Source: Dechloromonas denitrificans
GTDB taxonomy: Bacteria > Pseudomonadota > Gammaproteobacteria > Burkholderiales > Rhodocyclaceae
NCBI RefSeq assembly: GCF_020510685.1
Contig: NZ_CP075185.1
Span: 2,480,001 to 2,544,000 of the forward strand
Direction of reading: 5' to 3'
Length of the DNA stretch: 64,000 nucleotides
This document shows, in pieces, positions 11,082 through 19,887 of the stretch (within the stretch, counting starts at the first letter, position 1; every line of letters starts with the position of its first letter). The position numbers and the translations under genes are program-made. Under the pieces are notes generated by a model. That model saw nothing but the letters and a program-made list of their open reading frames with translations. It was not told the origin of the DNA and ran no database searches.

Positions 11082-11532
11082 CGCGTCCGCCTCCGACCTC
11101 GACGACAAACTCGGTCCCGCGCACCCCGAGCACCGACGTCGGCGTGCGGAACTCCACCGTATCCGGCTTGTTTTTGGCCATCTTGCCGGTGACCACCGAC
11201 AGCGTGCCCTGGCGAATACCGATCGACATGTCGCCAGCCAGGGTCGTGCTGTCGAAGGCAAACCTGTCGATCACGATCAGCGAGTTCGGCCCGGCCGAGA
11301 GCAGCGTATTGTCACGCAAGGTGAAGCCGACCGCGCCGTTGCTGCCGGTCCGCACCTTGTCGCCCTGCTGCAGCGGCGTGCCGACCACGGCCAGCAACTT
11401 CTTGTCGGCCCGCTCGATACTGACCGGCCCCTGACTGGTCTTGATCATGCCCGCCGGCTCGGCCGCTTGGGCCGAAACATCGAGCAGTGAAACGAACAGG
11501 AAAAAAGCAGGCAGCCAATGCATTTTGCTCAT
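11074..11532 (-). CDS. FecR-domain periplasmic protein
   Basis: 152 residues with a cleavable signal peptide (WLPAFFLFVSLLDVSAQA) followed by a FecR/DUF4880-type beta domain: GDKVRTGSNGAVGFTLRDNT, then LLSAGPNSLIVID, and the closing TSVLGVRGTEFVVEV. There is no anti-sigma N-terminal segment and no sigma factor nearby, so this is the stand-alone FecR type, often found beside OmpA-like lipoproteins and CHASE2 cyclases, rather than an iron-uptake regulator. The ATG at 11532 was preferred over an in-frame TTG 12 bases upstream because it gives a normal signal peptide. Confidence 0.88.
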   Translation of the reverse strand: MSKMHWLPAFFLFVSLLDVSAQAAEPAGMIKTSQGPVSIERADKKLLAVVGTPLQQGDKVRTGSNGAVGFTLRDNTLLSAGPNSLIVIDRFAFDSTTLAGDMSIGIRQGTLSVVTGKMAKNKPDTVEFRTPTSVLGVRGTEFVVEVGGGRDE

Positions 11533-11656
11533 GGCGCGATCCAAAAAATACGGTGACCGTCCATTTTACGGAAAGATCAGCCCTTGGATGCGGCAAAAAT
11601 CACCTTAAAGACGCAGCAATTGGCAAACGCACCTACAGCCGGACAGAAAAACTACT

Positions 11657-14143
11657 TCAAGCGCCGGCCCGCAAGGCCAGCAAGGGCGGCGTCAGCAGCA
11701 GCCGGCGCATCGCCCACCAGCCGATCGAGATGGCCAGCACGGCACCGCCGAGCGCCGACACGACGGGCAACCACGGATCGAGCGCCATCTCCAGTTGAAA
11801 GACCTGCCGGGCAATCAACTGGCCGAGCAGCATCGCTCCGGCTGCCGCAATCAGTCCGGCGATCCCGCCGACGACGGCGAGTTCAACCAGCATGGCCTGG
11901 CGCAACTGGGCACGATGCGCGCCGAGCGCCCGCATCACCGCCAGTTCGTAGCGCCGCTCGTCGAAGGCGGTGAGCAATGCCGAATAGAGAACGATGGCAC
12001 CGGCCAGCAAGGTAAAGATGAAAATAAAGCGGACCGCATTGGAGACCTGCGCCATCACCGTTTGAAACTGCTCGATCACGACGCCGATATCGATTACCGT
12101 CAGATTCGGAAAGCGTGCCACCAGCTGCGTGCCACCGCCGGTAGCCGTCGCCGGCAGATGAAAGCTGGTGATGTAGCTGGCCGGCACGTCCTCGATCACG
12201 CCGGACGGGGTGAGCACGAAGAAATTGACGCGCATCGAGTCCCACTCGAGCTTGCGCAGATTGCTGACGCGCACGCGCTTTTCGACGCCGGCCACCGAAA
12301 AAAGCAGTTCGTCGCCAACCTTGATACCGAGCGTTGTCGCCAGCCCCTCCTCGACCGATGCCAGGCCTTGCCCGGCGTCCTGCGGCGCGAACCAGCTGCC
12401 CTTGGTCACCCGGTTGCCCGGCGGCAGCGTATTCCGCCACGACAGATTGAATTCGCGCTCGATCAGCCGCTGGGCCCGCTCATCCTCGGGATAGCTTTCG
12501 GCGCTGACCGGGCGCTCGCCGATACGCAGCAAACGCGCCCGCACCATTGGCGCCAGCTCGGCCGTAACGCCCAGGCTGGCGAGCATTTCCGCGACGGCCT
12601 GGCGTTGCTCCGGCTGGATATTGATGATGAAGCGATTCGGCGCATCGGCCGGCATGCCCTTCTGCCAGGCATCGAGCAAGCGGGCCTGGGTGACGGTCAG
12701 CAACAACATGGCCATCAGGCCGATCGCCAGCGCGACGATCTGCAAGGCGCTGGATGGCGCATGCCGGGCCAGATTGGCCAGGCCCTGACGCCAGCCGAAG
12801 CCACCATTACCGCGCAACAGGCCGATCGCCAAGACGGCTAGTCTGGCCAGCAGCCAGAAACCGCCGAGCGCCGCGGCAAACCCGCCGATGGCCAGCCCAC
12901 CGAGTTTGAGATCGCCCGCCACGACAAGAATCAAGCCGGCCAGCAGGGCAAAACCGAGGCCATAGCCACCCAGCAGGAACGGCTGCGGCGGCCCCATCTC
13001 CCGGCGCATGACGCGCAGCGTCGGCACCCTGGCGAGCTGCAGCAAAGGCGGCAAGGCGAATCCAAAGAGCAGCACGCCGGCCACCGCCCCGCCCTGCGCC
13101 AGCGGCTGCCAGCCGGGCAAGGGCAAGCTGACGGCGAGCAAATTGGAGAGCCAGCCGACCAGCACGAAATGGGCGACGAAGCCGAGCGTGCAACCGGCCA
13201 GCGCCGAGAAGACGGCCAGCCAGAAGAACTGCAGGGCGTGCAGGCCGATCAGGCGGCCCTGGGTCATGCCCAGGCAGCGCATCACGGCACAGGCATCGAA
13301 ATGGCGCTGCATGTAACGCCGCGCCGCAAGCACCACGGCAACCGCCGACAGGACCACGGTCAACAGCGTCGCCAGCCCCAGGAAGCGTTGTGCCCGATCC
13401 AGCGCATTGCGAATTTCCGGCCGGGCATTCTGCGCATCCTCCAGTCGTTCGCCCCGCTCCAGGCGAGGCGCCAGCCATTTCTTGAAGCTGCCCACCGCTT
13501 TTTCGTCACCGGCCAGCAACAGCCGGTAGCGCAGCCGCGAACCGAACTGGACCAGGCCGCTGGCCGGAATGTCGTCGAGATGCATCATCAGCCGTGGTGC
13601 CAGACTGAAAAAATTGATGCCGCGATCCGGCTCCAGCGTCAGGATCGCCGCCACGGGCAGGCGTTGTCGGCCAACCGTGACGAAAGAGCCCGGCCCCGAC
13701 TGCAGCGTCGTTGCCAGTCGTTCATCGAGCCATACCGAACCCGGTGGCGGGCCGCCGGCCGCCGGCTGCCCCGCTTCGCCCTGGCGCAGCGTCGTGGACA
13801 AGTGGCCACGCAATGGATAGTTGGTGCAGACCGCCTTGATGTCAGCCAATTGTGCCTGCTCGCCGCCGAGCACCATGCTCGGGAAAATCAGCGTTTCGGC
13901 AATCTGCAGACCGCGCCGGCGCGCTTCGGCGCTGTAACTCTCGGGCAGCGGGTGATCGGAGATCAGCACCAGGTCGCCGCCCATCAACTGTTGCGCTTCG
14001 CGCTCCAGGGCGAGGCGCACCCGGTCGGCAAAAAAGCCGACTGCGGTCACCGCGGCGACCGCGATGGCCAGCGCCGCAAAGAGCAGGCGCAGCTCGCCGG
14101 AGCGGAGCTCCCGGCCAAGCAGCCGCCAGGCCAGCGCGATCAT
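11657..14143 (-). CDS. FtsX/YbbP-type ABC transporter permease
   Basis: 828 residues with an N-terminal membrane helix, a large periplasmic domain, then repeated FtsX-type four-helix units (for example LLTVVLSAVAVVLAARRYMQ and FIFTLLAGAIVLYSALLTAF). It is homologous to E. coli YbbP, which pairs with the ATPase YbbA and lies near tesA. No ATPase lies beside it here. Its ATG overlaps the stop of the upstream GGDEF-EAL gene (ATGA), so the two are translationally coupled. Likely role: release of hydrophobic material or lipids through a MacB-like mechanotransmission mechanism, with the ATPase encoded elsewhere (inference). Confidence 0.88.
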   Translation of the reverse strand: MIALAWRLLGRELRSGELRLLFAALAIAVAAVTAVGFFADRVRLALEREAQQLMGGDLVLISDHPLPESYSAEARRRGLQIAETLIFPSMVLGGEQAQLADIKAVCTNYPLRGHLSTTLRQGEAGQPAAGGPPPGSVWLDERLATTLQSGPGSFVTVGRQRLPVAAILTLEPDRGINFFSLAPRLMMHLDDIPASGLVQFGSRLRYRLLLAGDEKAVGSFKKWLAPRLERGERLEDAQNARPEIRNALDRAQRFLGLATLLTVVLSAVAVVLAARRYMQRHFDACAVMRCLGMTQGRLIGLHALQFFWLAVFSALAGCTLGFVAHFVLVGWLSNLLAVSLPLPGWQPLAQGGAVAGVLLFGFALPPLLQLARVPTLRVMRREMGPPQPFLLGGYGLGFALLAGLILVVAGDLKLGGLAIGGFAAALGGFWLLARLAVLAIGLLRGNGGFGWRQGLANLARHAPSSALQIVALAIGLMAMLLLTVTQARLLDAWQKGMPADAPNRFIINIQPEQRQAVAEMLASLGVTAELAPMVRARLLRIGERPVSAESYPEDERAQRLIEREFNLSWRNTLPPGNRVTKGSWFAPQDAGQGLASVEEGLATTLGIKVGDELLFSVAGVEKRVRVSNLRKLEWDSMRVNFFVLTPSGVIEDVPASYITSFHLPATATGGGTQLVARFPNLTVIDIGVVIEQFQTVMAQVSNAVRFIFIFTLLAGAIVLYSALLTAFDERRYELAVMRALGAHRAQLRQAMLVELAVVGGIAGLIAAAGAMLLGQLIARQVFQLEMALDPWLPVVSALGGAVLAISIGWWAMRRLLLTPPLLALRAGA

Positions 14144-16245
14144 GGCTGGACCGACCAGCGAGCGCGAAACTCGGCCGGAGCAACCGCCTTGCCGTGCAGA
14201 AAGCCCTGCAACTGCTGACACCCGAGATCGGCCAGGAAGGCGGCCTGCTCGGTGGTTTCGACCCCTTCGGCGACGACCTCGAAACCGAGGCTCTTGGCCA
14301 GCTCCATCACCGTGCGGATGATCGCCTCGTCACCCGGATTCCGGCCGATCCCCATGACGAAGGAACGGTCGATTTTCAGTTGCTGCACCGGCAGCATCTT
14401 CAAGTAGCTGAGCGAGGAATAGCCGGTACCGAAATCGTCCAGCGCCAGACTGATACCCAGATCGCGCAAGCGCTGCAGCAGCGTGAAGGCATCGCCAACG
14501 GCCATAACCACCGACTCGGTCAGTTCGAGCTTCAGGCTCGCCGCGTCCATGCCGGTTTCGTCGAGAATGCCGGCCAGGGTATCGAAGAACTCCGGTCGTT
14601 CGAGCTGCTTGACCGACAGATTGACCGAGACCATCGGCAGATCGAAACCGCTGTTCCGCCACTGCATGACCTGCCGGCAGGTTTCCCACAGCACCCAGTT
14701 GCCGAGCGCGATGATGATGCCCGAATCTTCGGCCAGCGGAATGAAACTGGACGGCATGACCAGCCCGAGCTCCGGACTGTGCCAGCGGACCAGCGCTTCG
14801 GCGCCGACCAGCTGGCCAGTCAGCGTGTCGACCTGGGGTTGCAGATGCACCACCAGCTCGCCATGATCGAGAGCCCGGCGCAACAGGTTTTCCATGCGGA
14901 TACGCTCTTTCGCATCGCGGGTCATTTCGGGCGTGTAGAAATGATACTGGCCGCGACCGATCGCCTTGGCGCGGTACATCGCGCTGTCGGCGTTGCGCAT
15001 CAGGTCATCGACGCTCGCACCGTCGGCCGGGAACAGGCTGATCCCGATCGAGGCCGAGAGGAACAGTTCATTATCACCAAGCCGGAACGGATAATCGAAG
15101 GCGCCGATGATTTCACGGGCCAGTACTTCGACCTCCTCGGCACTGCGCAAGCCTTCCATCAGGCAGATGAATTCATCGCCGCCAAGCCGCGACAGCATGT
15201 CGATCAGGCGGACGTGTTCGGAAAGACGGGAGGCGACCGAGACCAGCAACTCGTCCCCGACGCCATGCCCGAGCGAATCGTTGACCTGCTTGAACTGGTC
15301 GAGGTCGATGAACAGGACCGCCAGCTGCTGGTCGTGGTGTGCCGCGTCGCGCAGGCTTTCCTGCAGACGTTCGATGAAGCAGCGGCGGTTGGCCAACCCG
15401 GTCAACGGATCGTGGTAAGCCAGATAATTCAGCTTGCTTTCGGCCTGGCGCCGTTCGGAGATCTCGCCCTCGAGCTGCCGGTTGGCCAGTTTCAGTTGCT
15501 CGGTCCGCGCCTCGACCTGGATCTCCAGCGTATCGCGCGCCGCCTTGATGCGCCCCTCCTGCTCTTCGAGAATGCGCTGGGCGCGGCGCACAACCAGGAA
15601 CTGCATCAGATAGAGCGCGGCGAAGACCAGAAAAACTCCCGCCGTGACCCACCACAGGCTTTGCCGCAACTGGGTCAGGAAAGGCGTCACATCCTGGTAA
15701 AGCTCGAAAACGCCTTCGATCGACTTGTCCTTGCCGACGATCGGAATGTAGCTGGACAGGACATCGGTTTCGGCCAGCCGGCCTTCGAAGCTATCCATCG
15801 TGTTGCGATGGGCCAGTTCGCTGAGCACCGTGCCGTTCATCGCCAACCTGAACGCCGGGTTGCCCAGTCGGTTTTCGCCGATCTGGCTGGCATCGGTCGA
15901 AAACACCGTGGTGCCGAGACGGTTATAGATCTTGACCTTGATCACTGCAGTGTTGCGCATCAGCCCGACAACGCTCTGCTGCAAGTTGGCCAGTTCCGGC
16001 GATTGCCTGAGGAAAACGCCGTCCCGGCCGATCGAGGCAGTCATCAGGGCATCCAGCGGCAGGTACAGCGAATTCTCGAAAACCTGGGCCATGGCCACGT
16101 TACGACTCTCCGCCAGCTCGGTGATCTGCTGCAGCGAAAGCTGCCGGTAAAGCGGTCCGAGAACCCCGGCCGCCAGCACGATGAGGATGAAACTGACGGT
16201 CGAGAAATAGCGCGAGAGATTGAACATGGGGGCCGGATGCAGCAT
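14140..16245 (-). CDS. Membrane sensor GGDEF-EAL protein
   Basis: 701 residues: two membrane helices (about 12-32 and 197-217) enclosing a periplasmic sensor of about 165 residues, a coiled-coil linker (ILEEQEGRIKAARDTLEIQ...), a GGDEF domain with intact RLGGDEF and an upstream RxxD inhibitory site (RLID), and an EAL domain with GAEALVRW and DDFGTGYSS. Both activities are predicted, with feedback control of the cyclase. The start MLHPAPMF lies 9 bases after the radA stop and the end overlaps the permease gene, so radA, this gene and the permease probably form one transcript. Confidence 0.92.
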   Translation of the reverse strand: MLHPAPMFNLSRYFSTVSFILIVLAAGVLGPLYRQLSLQQITELAESRNVAMAQVFENSLYLPLDALMTASIGRDGVFLRQSPELANLQQSVVGLMRNTAVIKVKIYNRLGTTVFSTDASQIGENRLGNPAFRLAMNGTVLSELAHRNTMDSFEGRLAETDVLSSYIPIVGKDKSIEGVFELYQDVTPFLTQLRQSLWWVTAGVFLVFAALYLMQFLVVRRAQRILEEQEGRIKAARDTLEIQVEARTEQLKLANRQLEGEISERRQAESKLNYLAYHDPLTGLANRRCFIERLQESLRDAAHHDQQLAVLFIDLDQFKQVNDSLGHGVGDELLVSVASRLSEHVRLIDMLSRLGGDEFICLMEGLRSAEEVEVLAREIIGAFDYPFRLGDNELFLSASIGISLFPADGASVDDLMRNADSAMYRAKAIGRGQYHFYTPEMTRDAKERIRMENLLRRALDHGELVVHLQPQVDTLTGQLVGAEALVRWHSPELGLVMPSSFIPLAEDSGIIIALGNWVLWETCRQVMQWRNSGFDLPMVSVNLSVKQLERPEFFDTLAGILDETGMDAASLKLELTESVVMAVGDAFTLLQRLRDLGISLALDDFGTGYSSLSYLKMLPVQQLKIDRSFVMGIGRNPGDEAIIRTVMELAKSLGFEVVAEGVETTEQAAFLADLGCQQLQGFLHGKAVAPAEFRARWSVQP

Positions 16246-16254
16246 TCCGTCAGC

Positions 16255-17613
16255 TTATTCCAACTCCCTGATCCGCGCCACCGCCTCCTCGACGCGCTTG
16301 ACGGCAATCACCTCCATGCCGGCGATGGCCTGTTTCGGCCGGTTGGCTTCCGGAATCAGGGCGCGCGTGAAGCCGAGCTTGGCCGCCTCCTTCAGGCGCT
16401 CCTGGCCGCGCGGCGCCGGACGGATCTCGCCGGCCAGGCCAACCTCGCCGAAGACGATCAGCTTTGACGGCAACGGCCTGTTTTTCAGCGACGAGCTTAT
16501 CGACAGCAGCACGGCCAGATCGGCTGCCGGCTCGGTAATCTTGACGCCACCGACGGCATTGACGAAGACATCCTGATCGAAACAGACGATACCGGCATGG
16601 CGATGCAGCACCGCCAGCAACATCGCCAGACGCTGGGCATCCAAGCCGACGGTGAGGCGGCGCGGATTGCCGTGGGCAGTATCGACCAGCGCCTGGATTT
16701 CCACCAGCAACGGGCGGGTTCCTTCCTGGGTGACCATCACGCAGGAACCGGCAACATCCTGCCCATGCTGCGACAGGAACAAGGCCGACGGGTTGTTGAC
16801 CCCCTTCAGCCCCTTGTCGGTCATCGCAAAGACGCCGAGCTCGTTGACCGCGCCGAAGCGGTTCTTGACCGCCCGCACCAGGCGGAAGCTGGAGTGGGTG
16901 TCGCCCTCGAAATAGAGCACGGTATCGACGATATGTTCGAGCACGCGCGGTCCGGCCAGCGCGCCTTCCTTGGTCACGTGGCCGACGAGCAGGACGGTGA
17001 TGCCGGTCTGCTTGGCCATCCGCGTCAGTTGCGCCGCGCATTCGCGGACCTGGGCCACCGATCCCGGTGCGCTCGACAATTGATCCGACCATAGCGTCTG
17101 GATCGAGTCGATGACGGCGAACTGCGGCTTTTCCGCCTGCAGGGTGGCCAGGATACGTTCCAGGTTGATCTCGGCCATCAGCTGCAGGCTGCGCGTATCG
17201 AGGCTCAGCCGGCGGGCGCGCAGGGCGACCTGCTGGCCGGATTCCTCGCCGCTGACGTAGAGCGCCTTGTGATTGACCGAGAGATGGGCCAGCGCCTGCA
17301 GCAGCAAGGTACTTTTGCCGATCCCCGGATCGCCGCCGATCAGCACGACACCGCCGGCCACCAGACCGCCGCCCAGCGCCCGGTCGAATTCGCCGATGCC
17401 GGTCGCCACGCGGTCCACTTCGCGCGCCTCGATTTCCGACAGCGTTTGCAACTTGGCGGTCGGCGCCAGCGATTCGAAACGATGGCCGGTAGCTTTTTCG
17501 GCAACGCTTTCGACCAGCGTATTCCACTCGCCGCAGCCCGGACACTGGCCCTGCCACTTCGGGCTGCTCGCCCCGCATTCGGTACAGCTGTATATCGACT
17601 TGACCTTGGCCAC
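16255..17613 (-). CDS. radA: DNA repair protein RadA
   Basis: 452 residues: an N-terminal zinc finger (CTECGASSPKWQGQCPGC), a RecA-like ATPase with Walker A GGDPGIGKSTLL, the RadA-specific KNRFG motif (KNRFGAVNELG) and a C-terminal Lon-protease-like domain. RadA promotes branch migration in homologous recombination. The start is GTG, immediately after the alr stop (TGAGTG), so translation is coupled to alr. Confidence 0.96.
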   Translation of the reverse strand: MAKVKSIYSCTECGASSPKWQGQCPGCGEWNTLVESVAEKATGHRFESLAPTAKLQTLSEIEAREVDRVATGIGEFDRALGGGLVAGGVVLIGGDPGIGKSTLLLQALAHLSVNHKALYVSGEESGQQVALRARRLSLDTRSLQLMAEINLERILATLQAEKPQFAVIDSIQTLWSDQLSSAPGSVAQVRECAAQLTRMAKQTGITVLLVGHVTKEGALAGPRVLEHIVDTVLYFEGDTHSSFRLVRAVKNRFGAVNELGVFAMTDKGLKGVNNPSALFLSQHGQDVAGSCVMVTQEGTRPLLVEIQALVDTAHGNPRRLTVGLDAQRLAMLLAVLHRHAGIVCFDQDVFVNAVGGVKITEPAADLAVLLSISSSLKNRPLPSKLIVFGEVGLAGEIRPAPRGQERLKEAAKLGFTRALIPEANRPKQAIAGMEVIAVKRVEEAVARIRELE

Positions 17614-18708
17614 TCAGATGTCCCCGACTTCGACCGGCACGCGCGGCGCCAGCGCGCAGAACAGTTCATAGGCAATCGTCCCGGCGGCGCTCGCCACCTC
17701 GTCGGCCGGCACGTCGCCGGCAATGCCCCGCCCCCACAACGTGACCGGCGCATCGATACCGGCTTCCGGAATATCGCTCAGATCGCAGGCCAGCATGTCC
17801 ATCGAAACCCGGCCGATGGTCCGCGTGCGCCGGCCTAGCACGGCAATCGGCGTGCCGCTCGGAGCATGCCGGGGATAACCGTCGGCATAACCGCAGGCGA
17901 CGACGCCAACGCGCATCGGCCGGTCGGCGGTGAATGTCCCACCGTAACCGACCCGCTCGCCGGGCGCCAGCTCCTGCACGCCGATGATCCGGCTTTCCAG
18001 CGTCATCGCCGGGCGCAGGCCGAGTTCAGCGGCACTTTGCTCGGCAAACGGGCTGGCGCCATAGAGCATGATGCCGGGCCGCACCCAGTCGCGATGCGCC
18101 GCCGGATGGCGGAGAATGGCCGCCGAGTTGGCCAGGCAGACCGGGCCGCGCCAGTCGCCGGCCAGCCCCTGAAAACGCTCGAGTTGCCAGTCGATGCCCC
18201 GCTCGCCATCCGCTTCGGCGAAATGACTCATCAGGGTGACGTCGATTTGCGGCCACTGGCGCAGGATTTCCCAGGCCTTGGCCAGGGTCTGCGCGGTAAA
18301 GCCGAGGCGGTTCATACCGGTATTGAGCTTCAAACAGATCGCCAGCGGTTTATCCAGGCGCCCGCTGCCGAGCAGCAATTCAAGTTGCTCGAGGCAATGG
18401 ATCACCGTGGTCAGCCGGTGCTCGATCACGGCCCGCACATCGCGGGCGCTGAAAATCCCTTCGAGCAGCAGGATCGGCTGGTCGATGCCGGCTTCGCGCA
18501 AGGCAACGGCATTCTCGGCTTCGAGCATGGCAAAACCGTCGGCTTCGCCGCGCAGCGCCTCGGCCGCCCGCCATTGGCCGTGGCCGTAGGCGTTGGCCTT
18601 GATGACCGCCCACGCCTTGGCGTTCGGGGCGTGGCGCTTGGCCAGCCGGTAGTTATGCAGAATGGCCGCCGGCGCAATGCGCGCCCGGATGGGGCGGGAG
18701 ATTTTCAT
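17614..18708 (-). CDS. alr: Alanine racemase
   Basis: 364 residues. A PLP enzyme that interconverts L- and D-alanine to supply D-Ala for peptidoglycan. The PLP lysine is K37 in AVIKANAYGHG, the opposing catalytic tyrosine is Y255 in RVGYGGTFTA, and the substrate-site MSMDML is present. The length is normal. It is coupled at both ends: its ATG overlaps the upstream LysR gene stop and its TGA touches the radA GTG. Confidence 0.96.
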   Translation of the reverse strand: MKISRPIRARIAPAAILHNYRLAKRHAPNAKAWAVIKANAYGHGQWRAAEALRGEADGFAMLEAENAVALREAGIDQPILLLEGIFSARDVRAVIEHRLTTVIHCLEQLELLLGSGRLDKPLAICLKLNTGMNRLGFTAQTLAKAWEILRQWPQIDVTLMSHFAEADGERGIDWQLERFQGLAGDWRGPVCLANSAAILRHPAAHRDWVRPGIMLYGASPFAEQSAAELGLRPAMTLESRIIGVQELAPGERVGYGGTFTADRPMRVGVVACGYADGYPRHAPSGTPIAVLGRRTRTIGRVSMDMLACDLSDIPEAGIDAPVTLWGRGIAGDVPADEVASAAGTIAYELFCALAPRVPVEVGDI

Positions 18709-19607
18709 GAGGCGAGTTCTTTCAGCTTGCGTTGAGTAAATTCGATGAAGGTCGCGGTCAGGCGCGACTGGAAACGGTCCTGCGGATAGACCAGATAGAG
18801 GCTGCGCTTCAGCGGCGGTTTCAAGGAAATGGCGACCAGGGCGCCGAGCCGGATTTCCTTGTCGACGACGGCGCGCGAGACGATGGCAAAGCCCAGGCCG
18901 GTCGATACGACGCCTTTCAATGCCTCCGGACTACCCAGTTCCATCTGCGTCTTGAGGTTTTCCGGGGCGACCTGGTGGGCGCGGAAATAGGCATCGGTAA
19001 TTTCGCGGGTGCCGGAACCCGGCTCGCGCGAAATGAATTCGTAATCGACCAGCGCCTTGGGCGTTACCGAGCTCATGCCGGCCAGCGGGTAGTCCGGCGT
19101 GCAGATCACCTGCAATTCATCGGTGCAGCAAATCTGGCTGTGCAGCCCGGAAATCTTGGCCGGCGCCTCGATCAGCCCGACATCGAGGGAGTGTTCGGCG
19201 ACCCGGCCTTCGATACTTTCGGAATTGGCGACGATCAGCCGCGCCCGGACCTGGGGATAAAGGGCATTGAACTCGCCGAGGATGCGCGGCAGCATGAACT
19301 CGGCAATCGTCGTGCTGGCGCCGACCAGCAGCGGCCCGCGCATTTCGCCGGTCATTTCGCCGAGGCGGGTTTCCATTTCGTCGGATAGCGCGAGTATCCG
19401 CTGAGCATAGGAAAGCACCAGTTCGCCGGCCGGGGTCAGCGAAATGCTGCCGTGCCGCCGTTCGAACAGCCGCGTACCGTATTGCTCTTCCAGTTGCTTG
19501 ATCTGAAAAGTGACCGCCGGCTGGGTCATGAACAAGGCGTCGGCGGCGCGGGTAAAGCTCAGATTTTTGGCTACGGCATGAAAGACCTGCAGACGCCGGT
19601 CAGCCAT
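18705..19607 (-). CDS. LysR-family transcriptional regulator
   Basis: 300 residues. The N-terminal winged HTH is typical (FTRAADALFMTQPAVTFQIKQLEEQYGTRLFER), followed by a periplasmic-binding-like effector domain with two lobes (LLVGASTTIAEFMLPRIL; ELQVICTPDYPLAG; GLGFAIVSRAVV). It overlaps alr by 4 bases, an unusual partner, so it may control the alr-radA transcript or act on the divergent lplT. The effector is not predictable from the sequence. Confidence 0.9.
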   Translation of the reverse strand: MADRRLQVFHAVAKNLSFTRAADALFMTQPAVTFQIKQLEEQYGTRLFERRHGSISLTPAGELVLSYAQRILALSDEMETRLGEMTGEMRGPLLVGASTTIAEFMLPRILGEFNALYPQVRARLIVANSESIEGRVAEHSLDVGLIEAPAKISGLHSQICCTDELQVICTPDYPLAGMSSVTPKALVDYEFISREPGSGTREITDAYFRAHQVAPENLKTQMELGSPEALKGVVSTGLGFAIVSRAVVDKEIRLGALVAISLKPPLKRSLYLVYPQDRFQSRLTATFIEFTQRKLKELAS

Positions 19608-19887
19608 GATGTTTCTCTCCTAGGGTGTGCGGGCAATATTCAATCACATTCCGCCGGGTATTCGGCCGCCTCGCCGCAATTTTGCTTAAAATTGCCCGTC
19701 GACCGCCACATGCGGCAAGTTGTCATGCAACTTTAACCTCCGGCCGGTAGCTTCCATTTTCCTGATCGCGCCGCCCGATGCCCGCTGACCTATACACAAG
19801 CAGCAGCTTTCCACAAGCCTTGCACTGCTTGCAAAGCGTGGTATAACCCTCGACCAAAGTTATATAAGAGACAAGAGAAACACCCAA
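19608..19887. other. Divergent intergenic region between the LysR gene and lplT
   Basis: 280 bases without a gene. They should contain promoters for both the LysR-alr-radA transcript and lplT, and LysR regulators commonly bind such divergent regions. AT-rich stretches such as TTTTGCTTAAAATT (minus-strand reading about 19680-19693) and TTATATAAG near 19860 are present, but I could not assign a confident promoter or operator. Confidence 0.4.

Noticed and set aside
13852..16467. 871-codon open frame opposite the GGDEF-EAL gene and parts of its neighbours
   Set aside because: Spans the junctions of real genes in antisense and has no recognisable fold.
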